A stretch of 64,000 nucleotides of DNA from Albula goreensis. Lineage: Eukaryota > Chordata > Actinopteri > Albuliformes > Albulidae. Of this stretch, positions 49,826-64,000 are shown one piece after another. Numbering within the stretch: the stretch's first letter is position 1; each line of letters begins with the position of its first letter. Position numbers and translations under genes: made by a program. The stretch lies in the NCBI GenBank assembly GCA_022829145.1, contig CM040744.1, positions 9,769,001 to 9,833,000 of the forward strand. Reading direction: 5' to 3'. The notes under the pieces are model-generated. The model ran no database searches, was not told the DNA's origin, and was given only the letters and a program-made list of their open reading frames with translations.

Positions 49826-51226
49826 ATGCAAGCAATTAAGAAAGAACCTTCGTCCAGTAGTTCCTGCAGTGGGGATGATGCCCTGGTTCTACCTGGAACC
49901 TTACAGGGCTCAGACACAGATGGGATCAGGCAAAAACTATCCAATGCAGCCTTCAAGGGCAGAAATTCCTCCTGTCGTAGGAAAAGGGAATTCATTCCGG
50001 ATGAAAAGAAGGATGAACTGTACTGGGAGAGGAGACGGAAAAACAACGAGGCAGCCAAGAGGTCACGGGAGAAGCGCAGAATCAATGACATGGTCCTGGA
50101 GAACAAGCTGATAAGGCTAGGAGAGGAGAACGCCAGCCTGAAGGCTGAGCTGCTCTCCCTAAAGCTCCGATTCGGCTTGGTCAGCTCCACAGCTTACGCC
50201 CAGGAAGTGCAGAAGATCTCAAGTGCCTCAGCAGTGCTTTACAAAGACCTCGCCTCGCCCGGCGCAGGTCACGTGTCCGTCTTCAGGGACTCTGAGTCCG
50301 GGAGCAGCTGCATCTCAGTCATCAAGCACTCGCCACACATTGCCCGCTTCGATGTGCCCAAGACCTCCACGGTGACCCGAGATGGTGCTCTCAGAGCCTC
50401 AGAGGTCGTTAAACAAGAGCTGATTGAGGGTGGAGGCTACACAAGGGATATTAGGGAAGGGAGCGGCCCATATGAGGTCTACTCAAATTACAACGTCGGC
50501 TCTTTCTCAGGCACTTCATCCCAGGCCTCGCCTCCTCTGCCGATCATAAGGTCACCCAGCAATTCCCCCAGAACCTTGGATGGCGATGAAGGGGCTACAA
50601 GCAAATCTTCAGATGGGGAAGATGAACAGCGGGTGCCAAAAGGTCCCGTTCCTTCCCCTCTGGACCCAAAGAGTATCAGCCCTTCCACCGCCAACGTGCC
50701 AGAGGTATCCTCGTCGGCCCTGCCCCACAAGCTCAGGATCAAAGCCAGGGCGGTCCAGATCAAGGTGGAGGCCATCGATCCTGACTACGACACCCAAGAG
50801 AAGGCGCGCGCGAATATGGACCTTTCCGTAAAAGGCTGTTACACAGCTTCCCAGCGCGTAGAATCGGACTTAATGAAGTCGTCCCTGAGTCCGCTCTCTG
50901 TCCAGGTTGCTAATTTCCAGGGCTGGGCTCACCAGCCTGGGCACTGGCAGGCAGACCACCCAGAGACACTACAGAACAGCCACAAGAGCAGAATATGCCC
51001 CAGCTCACCGGACCGCTTGACAGACAAACTTATTGTCGACCTAAAAGAAGGGCCTCTCGCCAACGCGGAGTCTGAGAACTTGTACTTAAAACAAGGCATC
51101 GCCAAGCTGTCAGCGGAGGTGGCCTCACTGAAGAGACTCATCACGAATCGGCAAGTGTCCGTCGTGGAGCTGGGCAAAAGCACTCCCGATCATGCCTTGT
51201 TGTCAAAAGGATGTTATGCAGAATGA
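49826..51226 (+). CDS. nfil3: Nuclear factor interleukin-3 regulated (E4BP4), bZIP repressor
   Basis: Nuclear bZIP transcription factor that represses D-box promoters, with family roles in the circadian output, immune-cell development and cell survival. Uninterrupted frame of 466 residues (human 462). The CRRKREFIPDEKKDELYWE lead-in and basic region RRRKNNEAAKRSREKRR are at about 50-85. The zipper leucines are L91, L98, L105 and L112, followed by SLKLRFGLVSSTAYAQE. Family blocks further on are SSCISVIKHSP (160-170), SSDGEDEQRVPKGP (261-274), SSALPHKLRIKARAVQIKVE (296-315) and ENLYLKQGIAKLSAEVASLK (417-436). SUMO-type motifs IKKE (4-7), VKQE (195-198) and IKVE (312-315) are present. The start matches the second methionine of the human protein. 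Its C-terminus is longer than the human one after the last block. Confidence 0.96.
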   Translation: MQAIKKEPSSSSSCSGDDALVLPGTLQGSDTDGIRQKLSNAAFKGRNSSCRRKREFIPDEKKDELYWERRRKNNEAAKRSREKRRINDMVLENKLIRLGEENASLKAELLSLKLRFGLVSSTAYAQEVQKISSASAVLYKDLASPGAGHVSVFRDSESGSSCISVIKHSPHIARFDVPKTSTVTRDGALRASEVVKQELIEGGGYTRDIREGSGPYEVYSNYNVGSFSGTSSQASPPLPIIRSPSNSPRTLDGDEGATSKSSDGEDEQRVPKGPVPSPLDPKSISPSTANVPEVSSSALPHKLRIKARAVQIKVEAIDPDYDTQEKARANMDLSVKGCYTASQRVESDLMKSSLSPLSVQVANFQGWAHQPGHWQADHPETLQNSHKSRICPSSPDRLTDKLIVDLKEGPLANAESENLYLKQGIAKLSAEVASLKRLITNRQVSVVELGKSTPDHALLSKGCYAE

Positions 51227-51467
51227 GTCCTGTGTGTTTGTACAAGGCCCGGTTACCTGCTGCAGCTGTGTTTGCCATTGCACTGTTTGGTTAATGTGAT
51301 GTCAGTGATACTGTTTAAATGGATAGTGTGCTATGCACGTGCTGTTGTACTCATGTGTCTTAATGACTCTCCCATCCACACAGTTCAGCAGCCAGATGTC
51401 AGTGTAGGTGCAAGTAAAATGTTCATGTTCTCTCTGTTTTTGACATATTGCTGTTGGTTTCATTTGA

Positions 51468-51473
51468 AATAAA
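51468..51473 (+). terminator. nfil3: nfil3 poly(A) signal
   Basis: AATAAA 241 bases after the nfil3 stop codon, followed by GT-rich sequence (GTAAGTCAGG and GCTGTCAGTGTC), as expected for a cleavage site. The short 3' UTR between them shows nothing else. Confidence 0.75.
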
Positions 51474-51489
51474 TGTAAGTCAGGTAAAT

Positions 51490-54400
51490 GTTTAAAACAT
51501 GCTGTCAGTGTCTTCTTATTGAACACAGTAATACATTTTTTCAAGGTAAGTGTTTTATGCCTTTGGGTTAATTTTATGCCTCCTAAGCAAAAATCTCTAA
51601 CTGCATATAAATTAAAAATGAATCTATCACTGTGATAATGGGAAAAGTGTCATGTGGCTCATTTGTGCAATGTTAATTCTTCTCAGATTTTTCTCAGTGA
51701 TTCTGTGTTTAAAAAGGCGAGTCTGATTCTCATATTATGATTAGTAATAACATATAGAGTATTCTTTATTGTATGATGTAGAATTATTTATTCTTTAACT
51801 TTGAGATCTTATTTGCAAAACAAAGTTTTACAGGTGGACTAAATGATTATACATGTGCAACCAACATTATTACCTTAGTTAAATTAAGTGATAAATATAA
51901 CAATATCACACTGCAATGCATGCAGTAGTTGACAGATGAACTGTAAGCAGACTCATGGCTGTCTTAGGTCTTGTCTAATGAAAATGAAAGCTCATGACAT
52001 GAATTGTAAAGCCATTTCATATTAATTCATGAGAATTCATTAATTCACAAAATTACCTGTTATCTTTACTGACCTGCTGTGTCATTGAAGAGTTAATATG
52101 ACACTTTCCTCACCTGTTATCATTCTATGTATGACACATAGAAATTGTCTGCACTCATGCTAACCAGTCCAGAAAGATATCATTAATCACTATTACCAGA
52201 AAGAAGTGACATAAAGCATAAATTGTAAATATAGAAATATGACCTTTTCTTTGTTTAGGTTTTTTCACAAATTGTGTGTTAGTAATCAAACCATAAATGA
52301 AACAGTATTTTGTAGCCCCTTACATTCAGGATTAAACTGTAATCACAGAATGAGTGTTTCAGCTGATTGATCTCTTAAATTTCCTCTCCAAAGTTTCACT
52401 TGCCAACTGGAAACGCATGGCATGGAGATTAAGCTCCCCATTGGGTTGTACGGCTCATTTCAGAGCGCCCAATCAGGAGTGTTCCCTGGGTGTAAGTGAG
52501 AGAGCAGCAGAGGAGCTCCTCAGGCCTCCCCATCATTTGTCTCCATCAGCCGTAGGGAATCTTCAGCCAGCTGCCTGTCTCTAGTGGAGCAGTAGTGCTG
52601 TCACCGAGGTCACAAACACAGTAATGCGTGGAACATGAATTTGCAGACATGGCCAACTTGTAAGGAAATGGTCTCTTCTTCGGTTGTTCAATTGTAGGTG
52701 ACAAGCTAAAGAAATGGTTCGCAGCCCTGTGGCCCCTCCATTAAATTGCAGCCCATGACCTGAAAGATGACTGGCAGCATTTAGGCAGAGAAAAGTTGTG
52801 TATTGAACAATGATTTTTATGAATATGATGGGAGCATTGTTTAAAGTAAGTGCCATCATCTCAACCAGCTACTGCTGGATGATGGCATTGTTTATAAATT
52901 CCAAGGCATTTATGAACTCATCATCATATATTTTCAGCTGAAGTGGCTCTGTAAGTATTGTGTATCATAATCAAATGAAGCAGTGAAAGCATTTTTTTCT
53001 CAAACCTTTTATCAATTCTGTCTATTACTGTTAGTGTGTGTACATAAATGTAATATCACACTATCTAATAGTAGCAGAGAGAATGTATGTGTTCTATAAT
53101 CAGATAATAAGTGATTATGATCTGACCTAAGTCAAGGAGGTCTTCCCAGCTAACTATTTCAGCTGATTTGAATTTACTACCTCTGGAATATATCCAAATG
53201 TTTACAACATTATTTTTTTTCTGCAACTGTCCCACATGCCAAACATGGCATTTCTCCAGACTGCTGGTGATTGGGTATATGTTTAACAGGCTTGTTAAGA
53301 GAGACAGTGTCTCAGCTAGATATTGAGTGAGGTATTAATTTAAAATTTAGAGCAAAGAAAGCCATTTAAATTTACATGCTTGTCATAGAACCTACCCCAA
53401 CCTGCCAGTACAGACACTAGTCTTTCCTGATTTCAGATGTAAGCTAAAACTGCATGAAATATTTATAGTGTGTATGTACATTATGTTCCACCGATTTAAT
53501 ATTTCCATTTAGTTATGATTATGATAAGTCTTGTGATGTTTGACAAGCAGACTTAATAGCACAACTTGTATAATTGGAAGTTTGGCTAATATTAACATTA
53601 TGTAAAAGATTACAACACATAAACAATCCCCCACACATCATGAAGTGAAACAAAGTTTCTCATTAGTTCAGTCTTAAGAAGTGTGGTCATTCAGCCGGCA
53701 CAAATTAATTTCCATCTTAAACAGGTGGAGCAGAAAATTTTCATTAGAGCCAGCAGGGACTTGTGGGGAGATTGTAATCTATGTTACAGAGCTGCGACAA
53801 GAAGCAGCAAACAGGATGGATGACTCATACCAGACCGATACAACTTATTAAGAAGCAACTTGATAGCCAGTAAGTCTCTAACACTCATTAGACCTCAGGG
53901 AATGCATGGTGGTGAAAATTGTCTCCATCAGTGTAGTCTCTCTCTGTTTTCAAAATGGCAACACAATCCAGACTGAAAAAGATTGTGTACAAATTGTGAA
54001 AATATACTCCGTTTTGAGTTATATGTATTTCTTATATATTATTTATATATACTTTTCTTCAAAAAAGAAAGTATGCACATCAAAGTATCATTTTGCTACC
54101 ATATTCATATGTATCTTTCAAGCGTATCTTCTCATGAATCTTCTTTCTAACACATGTATACTTTCTTTGTTTTTCATTTAAAGAATGAATATCAAACACA
54201 ATTATATTCATTTCTGTTTACACCCCGTCAGTCTATCTATCTTCCCCATTCCAAAAATATGTTTCTGCACAAGAATTTTGTCTTTTGTTCATGAAAATGT
54301 TCTTCCTGAAAATAATTTCTACTATTGATTAATTTGATGATACATTCAGCAGAACATTTATGAGTTCAGAGGAATATTTCCTGGGAGAGATCTTGTTTAT

Positions 54401-56148
54401 TACATTCAAAGCGGCTCATCTTTCACCTTTGATGAAATCCTCATGTAAATTAAATCACCGTGAACAATTAAAGAAGCATTCTGCAACAGACGATATGACA
54501 GAGCATTAATTATCACTAATGAAACCAATTTGCAGTTTTCTGTGGAGCCACGTCAAGCCCTGCCACATTTGTTGCATGAAATGTGCTTGAAAAATATGTG
54601 CTATGAAAGATGCCTCCCAGAGATTAAATCTGAATGTCTGTAAATACCAAACAGATGATCATAAAGTCATTTAGCTTGGTGTGTGTGTGCGTGCGTGCGT
54701 GCGTGCGTGCGTGTGTGTGTGTGGAGGGAATTGGAAAATGATACTTTGTCTGTAGCTGGCAGCTGCTCCTGAGGTGATCAATGCCAAAATGAATAAATCA
54801 AGTTTAGAGAGTCTGGAGGGACAACTGTAGTTGTTTTTAAAGTCTAAAGAGTAATAGTGCATATTATAAACCTTATCTCAGTTCTGAATTTTATGTCAGG
54901 TAGGGAACTTTCACCATCTTTATCTGATATTGTATCTGTTTATATCCCCAGTCATCACTTTAATAATACACTGTCATTAGTTACCACAAACAACTAAAAA
55001 AATGGTTTTAATTTAAAGGCACATTTTACAAATTGAATCCATTCTATATATGTGGAAATAATGAACACCATATATAGTGTTCACAAGGTTAGTGGTTGGA
55101 GATACAATTAAAAACAACAAATGACATTCTTGCTCTTTTTCCTGAAATTCAGCAGTTGATTATATTGTGTTTGGTCATTGTACAGGAGCTTGCGCAGTTA
55201 CGTCTCACATGTCCAAGAACAACATTAAGTTGTGTTATGAGAAGAGCATAAAGCATTGCTCCATCCTCCGCTGTTTGAGTGTCCATGTAAAGGATATTTG
55301 CTTATATAATGGAATGAGTTCACAGCATGAGTCAGTCCAACCCAGGTCTATTTGAGAACTTAAATGTACGCTTAATTTTACTGCGGCTCTGCTCCATTGA
55401 GCTGCAACCTGTAACTGAGACAGAAGCTGACTTGCCTTTAACTAGCAATTAACTAAATGAACTGAAGCAGTAAATGACAGGGCTAAATCATTTTGAAAGA
55501 AACAGAATTCTGTTAAATTGAAAATCATGCAGTAAAAAGATTCAACAATACAGAAAACAATGAATAAATCACTATTTTTGTCATTAAGTTAAAATTTCTT
55601 TGTTCTCACATTTTATTCATGTGACATTGTCTCACTAGAAAACAATTGTAAAAATATTCAAATGAATACCGACATATTGTTTTTGAAAATATCTGACTGC
55701 ATCCAAGTGAAAACTGTATAATTAATTTAAGTGCAAGATGGTCCTACCATTCTTCTGCACTGCTCATTTTCTGGGTATATTCAGGATCGTATTGGTTTCT
55801 GTCTTCTCAAATTTTGAAGACCCATTCTTCCAAAAATCATATTTGTAATCTCTTCCTTTCACACTATCACATGACCAGGTTGCTTCAATAATCTCTTCAT
55901 CCTTTTCTGTACAGTACATCAAATTTGAAAGATATATTTCCAGTTTGCCCAGCTTTTAAGGCTTCAGGAGGTTCGTTTACATGATTGAGGACACATCTAC
56001 GATTATCAGGTACCACAGTTTCAAAAGGGCTTTACCGATTCCTGAAGTTCTTAAAATGTTATTTGTGTTTAATGCTCTTAAACCAGGCTCGAAGCAATAG
56101 CATGGTTTGGCACAGTTGGAATGAAACTGTTGGAAAGACCTGTTTTCT
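51490..56148. other. intergenic region between nfil3 and the nudt12 upstream palindrome
   Basis: About 4.7 kb of AT-rich DNA without a gene. It contains a (TG)n(CGTG)n microsatellite at 54679-54723. Two stretches, about 53640-53840 and 54365-54560, have a non-repetitive, moderately complex texture with homeobox-type TTAATTATC and CTAATGA sites, making them candidates for conserved enhancers. No RNA gene is recognised. Confidence 0.6.
54679..54723. repeat. (GT)n(GCGT)n compound microsatellite
   Basis: GT repeats that switch to six GCGT units and back to GT. It is a Z-DNA-prone alternating purine-pyrimidine tract of about 45 bases. Confidence 0.95.
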
Positions 56149-57167
56149 GACCTGTGTTCCGCCCAAAAATGACTTCCGGGTCGTGGTTGTCATAATAGTA
56201 GTCCTCTACATAAAAGAAATTGTAGAAAAACGGTAAAATATCACATTTACACATCAAATGACACGAAAACATAAAGCATATGTTAAAGGAAGTTACATTT
56301 AGTAGTAGTAGACAAAAATACTGCATTTTATTCAGCTATTACTAGCAATACAAGTTTTAAACACTGAAGTGTCAAATTTGGACTGTACAGAAAAACCTGT
56401 AATAGATGTCTCAATGAAAGTGGGGTTGGGAATATTCAGGAACATGTTGAGTATCCAAAACAAGTGAGTTTGACTGCGGGCCGATGTCTTACGGACTGCT
56501 GCTGGCTTTTGCCTGGCATCGTGTATGCACAGTGAATGCACCTGATTTTATGGCACATTTATTTTGGACTGTACACAAAAAACTAAAATATGTGTCTCAA
56601 TGAAGTGTGGTTGGGAATACTTAGGAACATGTCTAGTGTCCAAAACAAGTGAATTTGATAGCGGTCTGATGTCTTGATACTGTCATGTCTTGATAAGACA
56701 CCAGACCACTTAAAAAGTCACTTGTTTTGGATACTAGATATGTTCCTGAGTATTCCCAACCACACTTTCTTTGAGACACATATTTTAGTTTTTTGTTTAC
56801 ACTCCAAAGTAAATGTGCCACAAAATGAGGTGCATTCACAGTGGATACATGGTGCCAGACAAATGGCAGAAGTAGTCCGTAAGACATCACACTATTGTCA
56901 AACTCAGTTGTTTTGGATACTACACATGTTCCTAAGTAATCTGGACCCCACTTTGATTGAGACCTATATTTTAGTTTTTTTATGTACAGTCCAGTTTTGA
57001 AACTTCAGAATTTCAGTATTTTTAACATATACTTTCAGTGATCGTAAATATGTTTAAACAGAATATTTTACCGTTTTTGTGCAATTTCTTCATTTTTTGT
57101 AGGACTTCTATTTTGACAACCACCACCCGAAAGTACTATTGTTTTTGCTGCTGGCGGAACACAGGTC
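56149..57167. repeat. About 1 kb compound palindrome built from four repeat copies
   Basis: Two imperfect inverted arms meet at a short loop (56676-56694). The outer ends match as GACCTGTGTTCCGCC (56149-56163) and its complement GGCGGAACACAGGTC (57153-57167). Inside, each arm holds two direct copies of a unit of about 190 bp containing TCTCAATGAA, GGTTGGGAATA, AGGAACATG and CCAAAACAAGTGA; the two units in the right arm are reversed. Small insertions and substitutions separate the arms, so it is old or freely diverging. It resembles a foldback or MITE-type element, but no family or target duplication could be assigned. Confidence 0.85.
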
Positions 57168-58041
57168 AAAATCAGTATGTATGAGCTATGATACTTACAG
57201 TATAGTCAGCAGTTTCGAAGACAGCATATGTTATTTACTTGTTAAGGTTAAACCGATTTTACGTTGTTTTGCCGGGTAACGTCTATGCATATTAGACAGA
57301 TTGTTGTTTTCGGCTTCTACTGTAGCTAACACACCGACAAAATGCCATTTTGCCCATGAACTTTGTATTGTATTTTTCACAAAGGCTAAACCTTAGCAAG
57401 TTAACTAGCGATGGATACGAAAGTTTTATGCACCAAACCGTTTTTCTCTAAATTGCTGTTGTTAAAATCCTCTGGTACAATATCAAAGACATCAATGTAG
57501 CTAACCATGAATTGTGTATAGCTGGTGTTGAACATGGTGCTGTCTTCCAGATGACATAATTTCTTCAACTGGTTTGCATCCTTAATTTGTTTGTGACCTA
57601 AACATATCATAATTGTTTGTCGCCATTTTAATTGCTTGACATTGGACTCTTAAGATTTAAGCATCCATAGCGAAGTAACACTCTTTAAATTGGACAAGCG
57701 TATCAATTTTAGAGCTTATTGGTTTGAGAGCCGAACTGATTGTGTTTTAGCTATGTTATTGTGAAATATGGCCAGTCACCTTATTCTGGACGAGTGATGG
57801 AGTATTACGTGTGGAAATAGTTCTAAATGCCATTTATTTTACAGAATATTGCTGATTAAGCGTTAATGTAAAAGCTCAGATATCCAGTAAATATCTAATT
57901 TACTCTTAGAGTAAGTTCTACTCTATGAGAGTTGATTTAACACAAAATGTTTTCCTTTTACTTTTTTTTTTTTTTTTTTGCATACTCATTGTTATTCACC
58001 TTTACATGTTAGTTACCATGTTTATTGTTGTTTGTTCACAG
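57168..58041 (+). other. nudt12: nudt12 upstream region / possible 5' intron
   Basis: The first coding exon begins after an acceptor (TTTGTTCACAG, 58041), so at least one noncoding exon lies upstream. I could not place it with confidence. A GCCATTTT (YY1-like) site near 57621 and a poly(T) run of 18 at 57962-57979 are the only notable signals. The poly(T) lies about 60 bases before the acceptor and could extend its pyrimidine tract. Confidence 0.45.
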
Positions 58042-58045
58042 AACA

Positions 58046-61297
<3,252 letters not shown>

Positions 61298-61797
61298 ACT
61301 CCAGCAGTGGTCACTGGTGGTGGGAACAAATTCAGGTGACTTCTTTTAGAAATCTCAAAATTGCTCTGTACAGTCTAATTAAAATGTATTATACATTAAT
61401 GCATTATTGTCTGTTTTAGCAATGAGAATTTGATGAACAGTCAGTGATTCCAAGATATTAAATGGATGAACTGCATTTACTGCGTATGGCGTAGCTTCTT
61501 TTAAGATCTGAAATGATGTATGGTGCTGAGTGTTATACATTAAATTATGCTTTTTTTTGCCTTAACTGATTCAAAAATAATATATTCCCTAGCCTCGACT
61601 TAACTGGCACTATAATGGTTCAGTCTTGATTTCCTTAAAATTCTTACAAATGGCCAGATCTTAACAATTAATCCAGAGCTATATACAGATCTTAATATGG
61701 CTTTTATATTCAGAAATGTTGTTTTTAAAGCTATAATGAAGCTGTGTGGAATAACTATAATGAATGTATGTAACTGATGAACAATTACTATGTGGTA

Positions 61798-61803
61798 AAT
61801 AAA
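61798..61803 (+). terminator. nudt12: nudt12 poly(A) signal
   Basis: AATAAA about 500 bases after the nudt12 stop codon, the first canonical signal preceded by a continuous UTR-like stretch. Its use is inferred from position. Confidence 0.6.
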
Positions 61804-61887
61804 TATTGATAAATCATCTCACTCACGTCTTGTTCTATAATCCTGTTGTGTACCAATGAGTCCAGAATCAGACTATACCAGTATATA

Positions 61888-61910
61888 CTTAATGTACCTG
61901 GTACATTAAG
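61888..61910. repeat. 23-bp perfect palindrome
   Basis: Two 11-base arms, CTTAATGTACC and its exact complement, around a single T. It lies just downstream of the nudt12 poly(A) signal. It could form a small cruciform or bind a dimeric protein; no known consensus is recognised. Confidence 0.85.
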
Positions 61911-64000
61911 GAAGAGATTACCGGCATATCCCACAAACATTGCATAACCAGTGCTTAAGTAGCACACAGGAACCAGCACAGCACATTCCACCCCTAGACT
62001 ATAGTACCCAGTATATCCTTTAACTAAGTCAGTTGTACCAGGATGCCCACTTACCGAGGACATGTTGGTTATATCTAAGAACAACACAAAACACACACAC
62101 ATATGCAATTCAATGCTTCTATGTATGAAGAAACCCAGACTCTTGCAGTCACCCCATTCTGTTCCTGTAATATGTAATTATGAATGATTTTTGAAAGGGA
62201 ATTGTTTGGATATAAAAGATATGCTGCATCTCAGGAACAGCTTTTTTCATTTCAACAACAGAATCATTCAATGTACAGTAGATCTGTCTTTTTGTATGTC
62301 ATTTTCATACAATCTGATCATGAAATATTCAATTGAGATTCCAGCTATTCATATCATTTGGACAACACACAAAGCGTCGCTAACTAAAAATAGAGCTGTT
62401 TCCTAATGCTAAGAGAGCTTCCACATGAAATATTAATCTAGACAAGCTTTTAATCTGCCAGGTTACATAAGTAGAGCTAGGAGATAAAGGAAATCCATGT
62501 ATCTTACGCAAAGAAATCCCACACCACCTTCCTAATCTGAACAGTCTCAAGGCAAATGGTGGAGAATTTAATGATGATGAATGGAAGAATAGATGTTGAT
62601 CATCGTATGATGTGTTGAAGCGTATTGGTTTTTGAGTCGGCAGAGTAATCTGAAGCACTGTTTCATCTACAATTGGAACATTCAGCAGTACACAAAATCC
62701 CTCTCTGGTTTCAACTGAGGAGATTCAACAGATGTACTTACTATAACCTACTTAAAAACAGGAAAGTCCTGTAACTGGTCATTGGTTTACTAGCAAACTC
62801 TGAATTAAAAGATAAATGGGCAGCTTTCAATGTGTATGTCAGCAGCAGCATTTCTATTTTGTGGTTCATCAAGTGTCATCATGGTCAACATCATACCACT
62901 ACTTTCACGATTCCACAGACAAAAAGGTATTAAATCTACTCAGTCATTATAAATCATGGCACTCATCACACTACAATATATTTAGCTAGGTATTATATAT
63001 CATGGTGTCAGTGGCAAGTTCTGTTGAGAGGCAATGTTTCTGTCACATGTCATGAAGAGTTCCTGTCATTCTGAATAATATGCACATTTAAGTTTGCCTA
63101 GAGCATAAACACTCTTCAGTTGTCACTGTCACAGGTTTCTGCTGTCTCCTGAAACCTACAGGACTTTCAGGACCACGGATAGTGGCGGTCGAACTTAAGT
63201 GTATGCACAGCTGAGGTTTATTTTTAATCAGCCCAGCAGTTGCTCACTGTCTGTATAAGACTACTTACAATATAGAAGCAGTTTGCTGTGTCTGCATGGG
63301 AGACACCTGGCTAGATACAACGGCTATATAGAATTAGCATCCTCTGCATTAGCTTTTCTGTAGTCTGTCCATTATTAGGGATGTTTTCTGTTTATACAGT
63401 TGGACCGTACTTTGTTTACTGTTGTTTACTTTGGAATACAACTTGCTTTGACCTTTAGCATATCTCTGGCAAACTGGTCACATGTTGTACAAAACTACAC
63501 ACACATAGCTGTCTCAGTATGGCAAGTATGTATATCTTTGTCTCTGCAGTCTTTGTGAAAAGTTGTAAGGATATAAGCTCTGATTATGCACTGAAGGTAC
63601 GAAACCTTTGCCTGTCTCCTACTCGAGGCTGAAGAAAGGCAAAACATTATGTCATAATGCGAATAAGTACAAGTGGACTGGTGTTGTCCAAGAAAAGACT
63701 GAAGGACAGTGATGTAATATTCTTTCTATAGAAGACCTCGTCTTCAAGGGTCACACTGAGGTTCCTGGCATTGGGGCATGGTGACAGTGTCAGACCATTT
63801 GGTTTGTTGAGTGGGAATTCCTGAAAATGTAACAACACAGCTCACGTCATGCCCCGTCATCACAGATATGCTACTGCATAAACCACACAGGAGGTTTCTG
63901 TATGTTTTTTTTTTTTTGCCAAATCCTGCACTGTAAATGGGTAATTTATGTGTTCTCTTGTGAGTAAAATGTGAATTTTGCAGTCTGAATTGAATTATTC
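61911..64000. other. 3' flank of nudt12, no gene seen
   Basis: Two kilobases of unique-looking AT-rich sequence to the window end. Short open frames on both strands lack splice-site context and family resemblance. A poly(T) run occurs near 63907. Nothing else can be supported. Confidence 0.6.

Noticed and set aside
49819..50190. 123-codon minus-strand frame
   Set aside because: It is the antisense shadow of the nfil3 bZIP coding region.
56674..57000. 108-codon frame in the palindrome
   Set aside because: It starts at TTG and follows repeat units; the equivalent fourth copy is frame-shifted, so it is not under coding constraint.

Overview
The window is nuclear DNA of a vertebrate, most likely a ray-finned fish. 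The coding sequence is broken into many short GT-AG exons inside AT-rich introns. There are long microsatellites of (TG)n, (TTG)n and (AG)n, and AATAAA poly(A) signals. All four recognisable proteins are vertebrate families with close human counterparts. The compact gene spacing and fish-like protein differences point to a teleost or other actinopterygian, but I cannot name the species.

Four protein-coding genes lie on the + strand. (1) Positions 1-27350 hold slc12a2 (NKCC1, the Na-K-2Cl cotransporter). It lacks only its first exon, which lies left of the window. I placed 26 coding exons that join in a consistent reading phase and give 971 residues to the natural stop. With the missing first exon this makes 27 exons, the number known for human SLC12A2. 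(2) Positions about 35285-45085 hold cdc42se2, a small membrane-attached CDC42 effector of 77 residues with three coding exons and at least one upstream noncoding exon in a GC-rich promoter. (3) Positions about 47390-51480 hold nfil3 (E4BP4), a bZIP repressor whose 466-residue reading frame lies in a single exon behind one noncoding exon. (4) Positions about 58042-61803 hold nudt12, the ankyrin-Nudix NAD(H)/NADH-cap hydrolase, with six coding exons and 457 residues.

The genes do not form an operon or an evident functional pathway. They are neighbours in a conserved-synteny block: human SLC12A2, CDC42SE2 and NUDT12 are on 5q and NFIL3 on 9q22. The spaces between them (27.4-35.3, 45.1-47.4, 51.5-58.0 and 61.8-64.0 kb) contain no further gene I can support. 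They hold microsatellites, minisatellites, one roughly 1 kb compound palindrome just upstream of nudt12, and several stretches that look like candidate regulatory DNA.

I found no prokaryotic-type system, CRISPR array, tRNA or rRNA, and no intact transposon. The most unusual signals are four. A 41-bp minisatellite in cdc42se2 has multiplied the exon's own splice donor. The nudt12-proximal palindrome is built from four copies of a repeat of about 190 bp. A GC-AG intron follows the alternatively spliced, dileucine-bearing exon 21 of slc12a2. A 25-bp minisatellite in slc12a2 intron 15 has a directional variant pattern.
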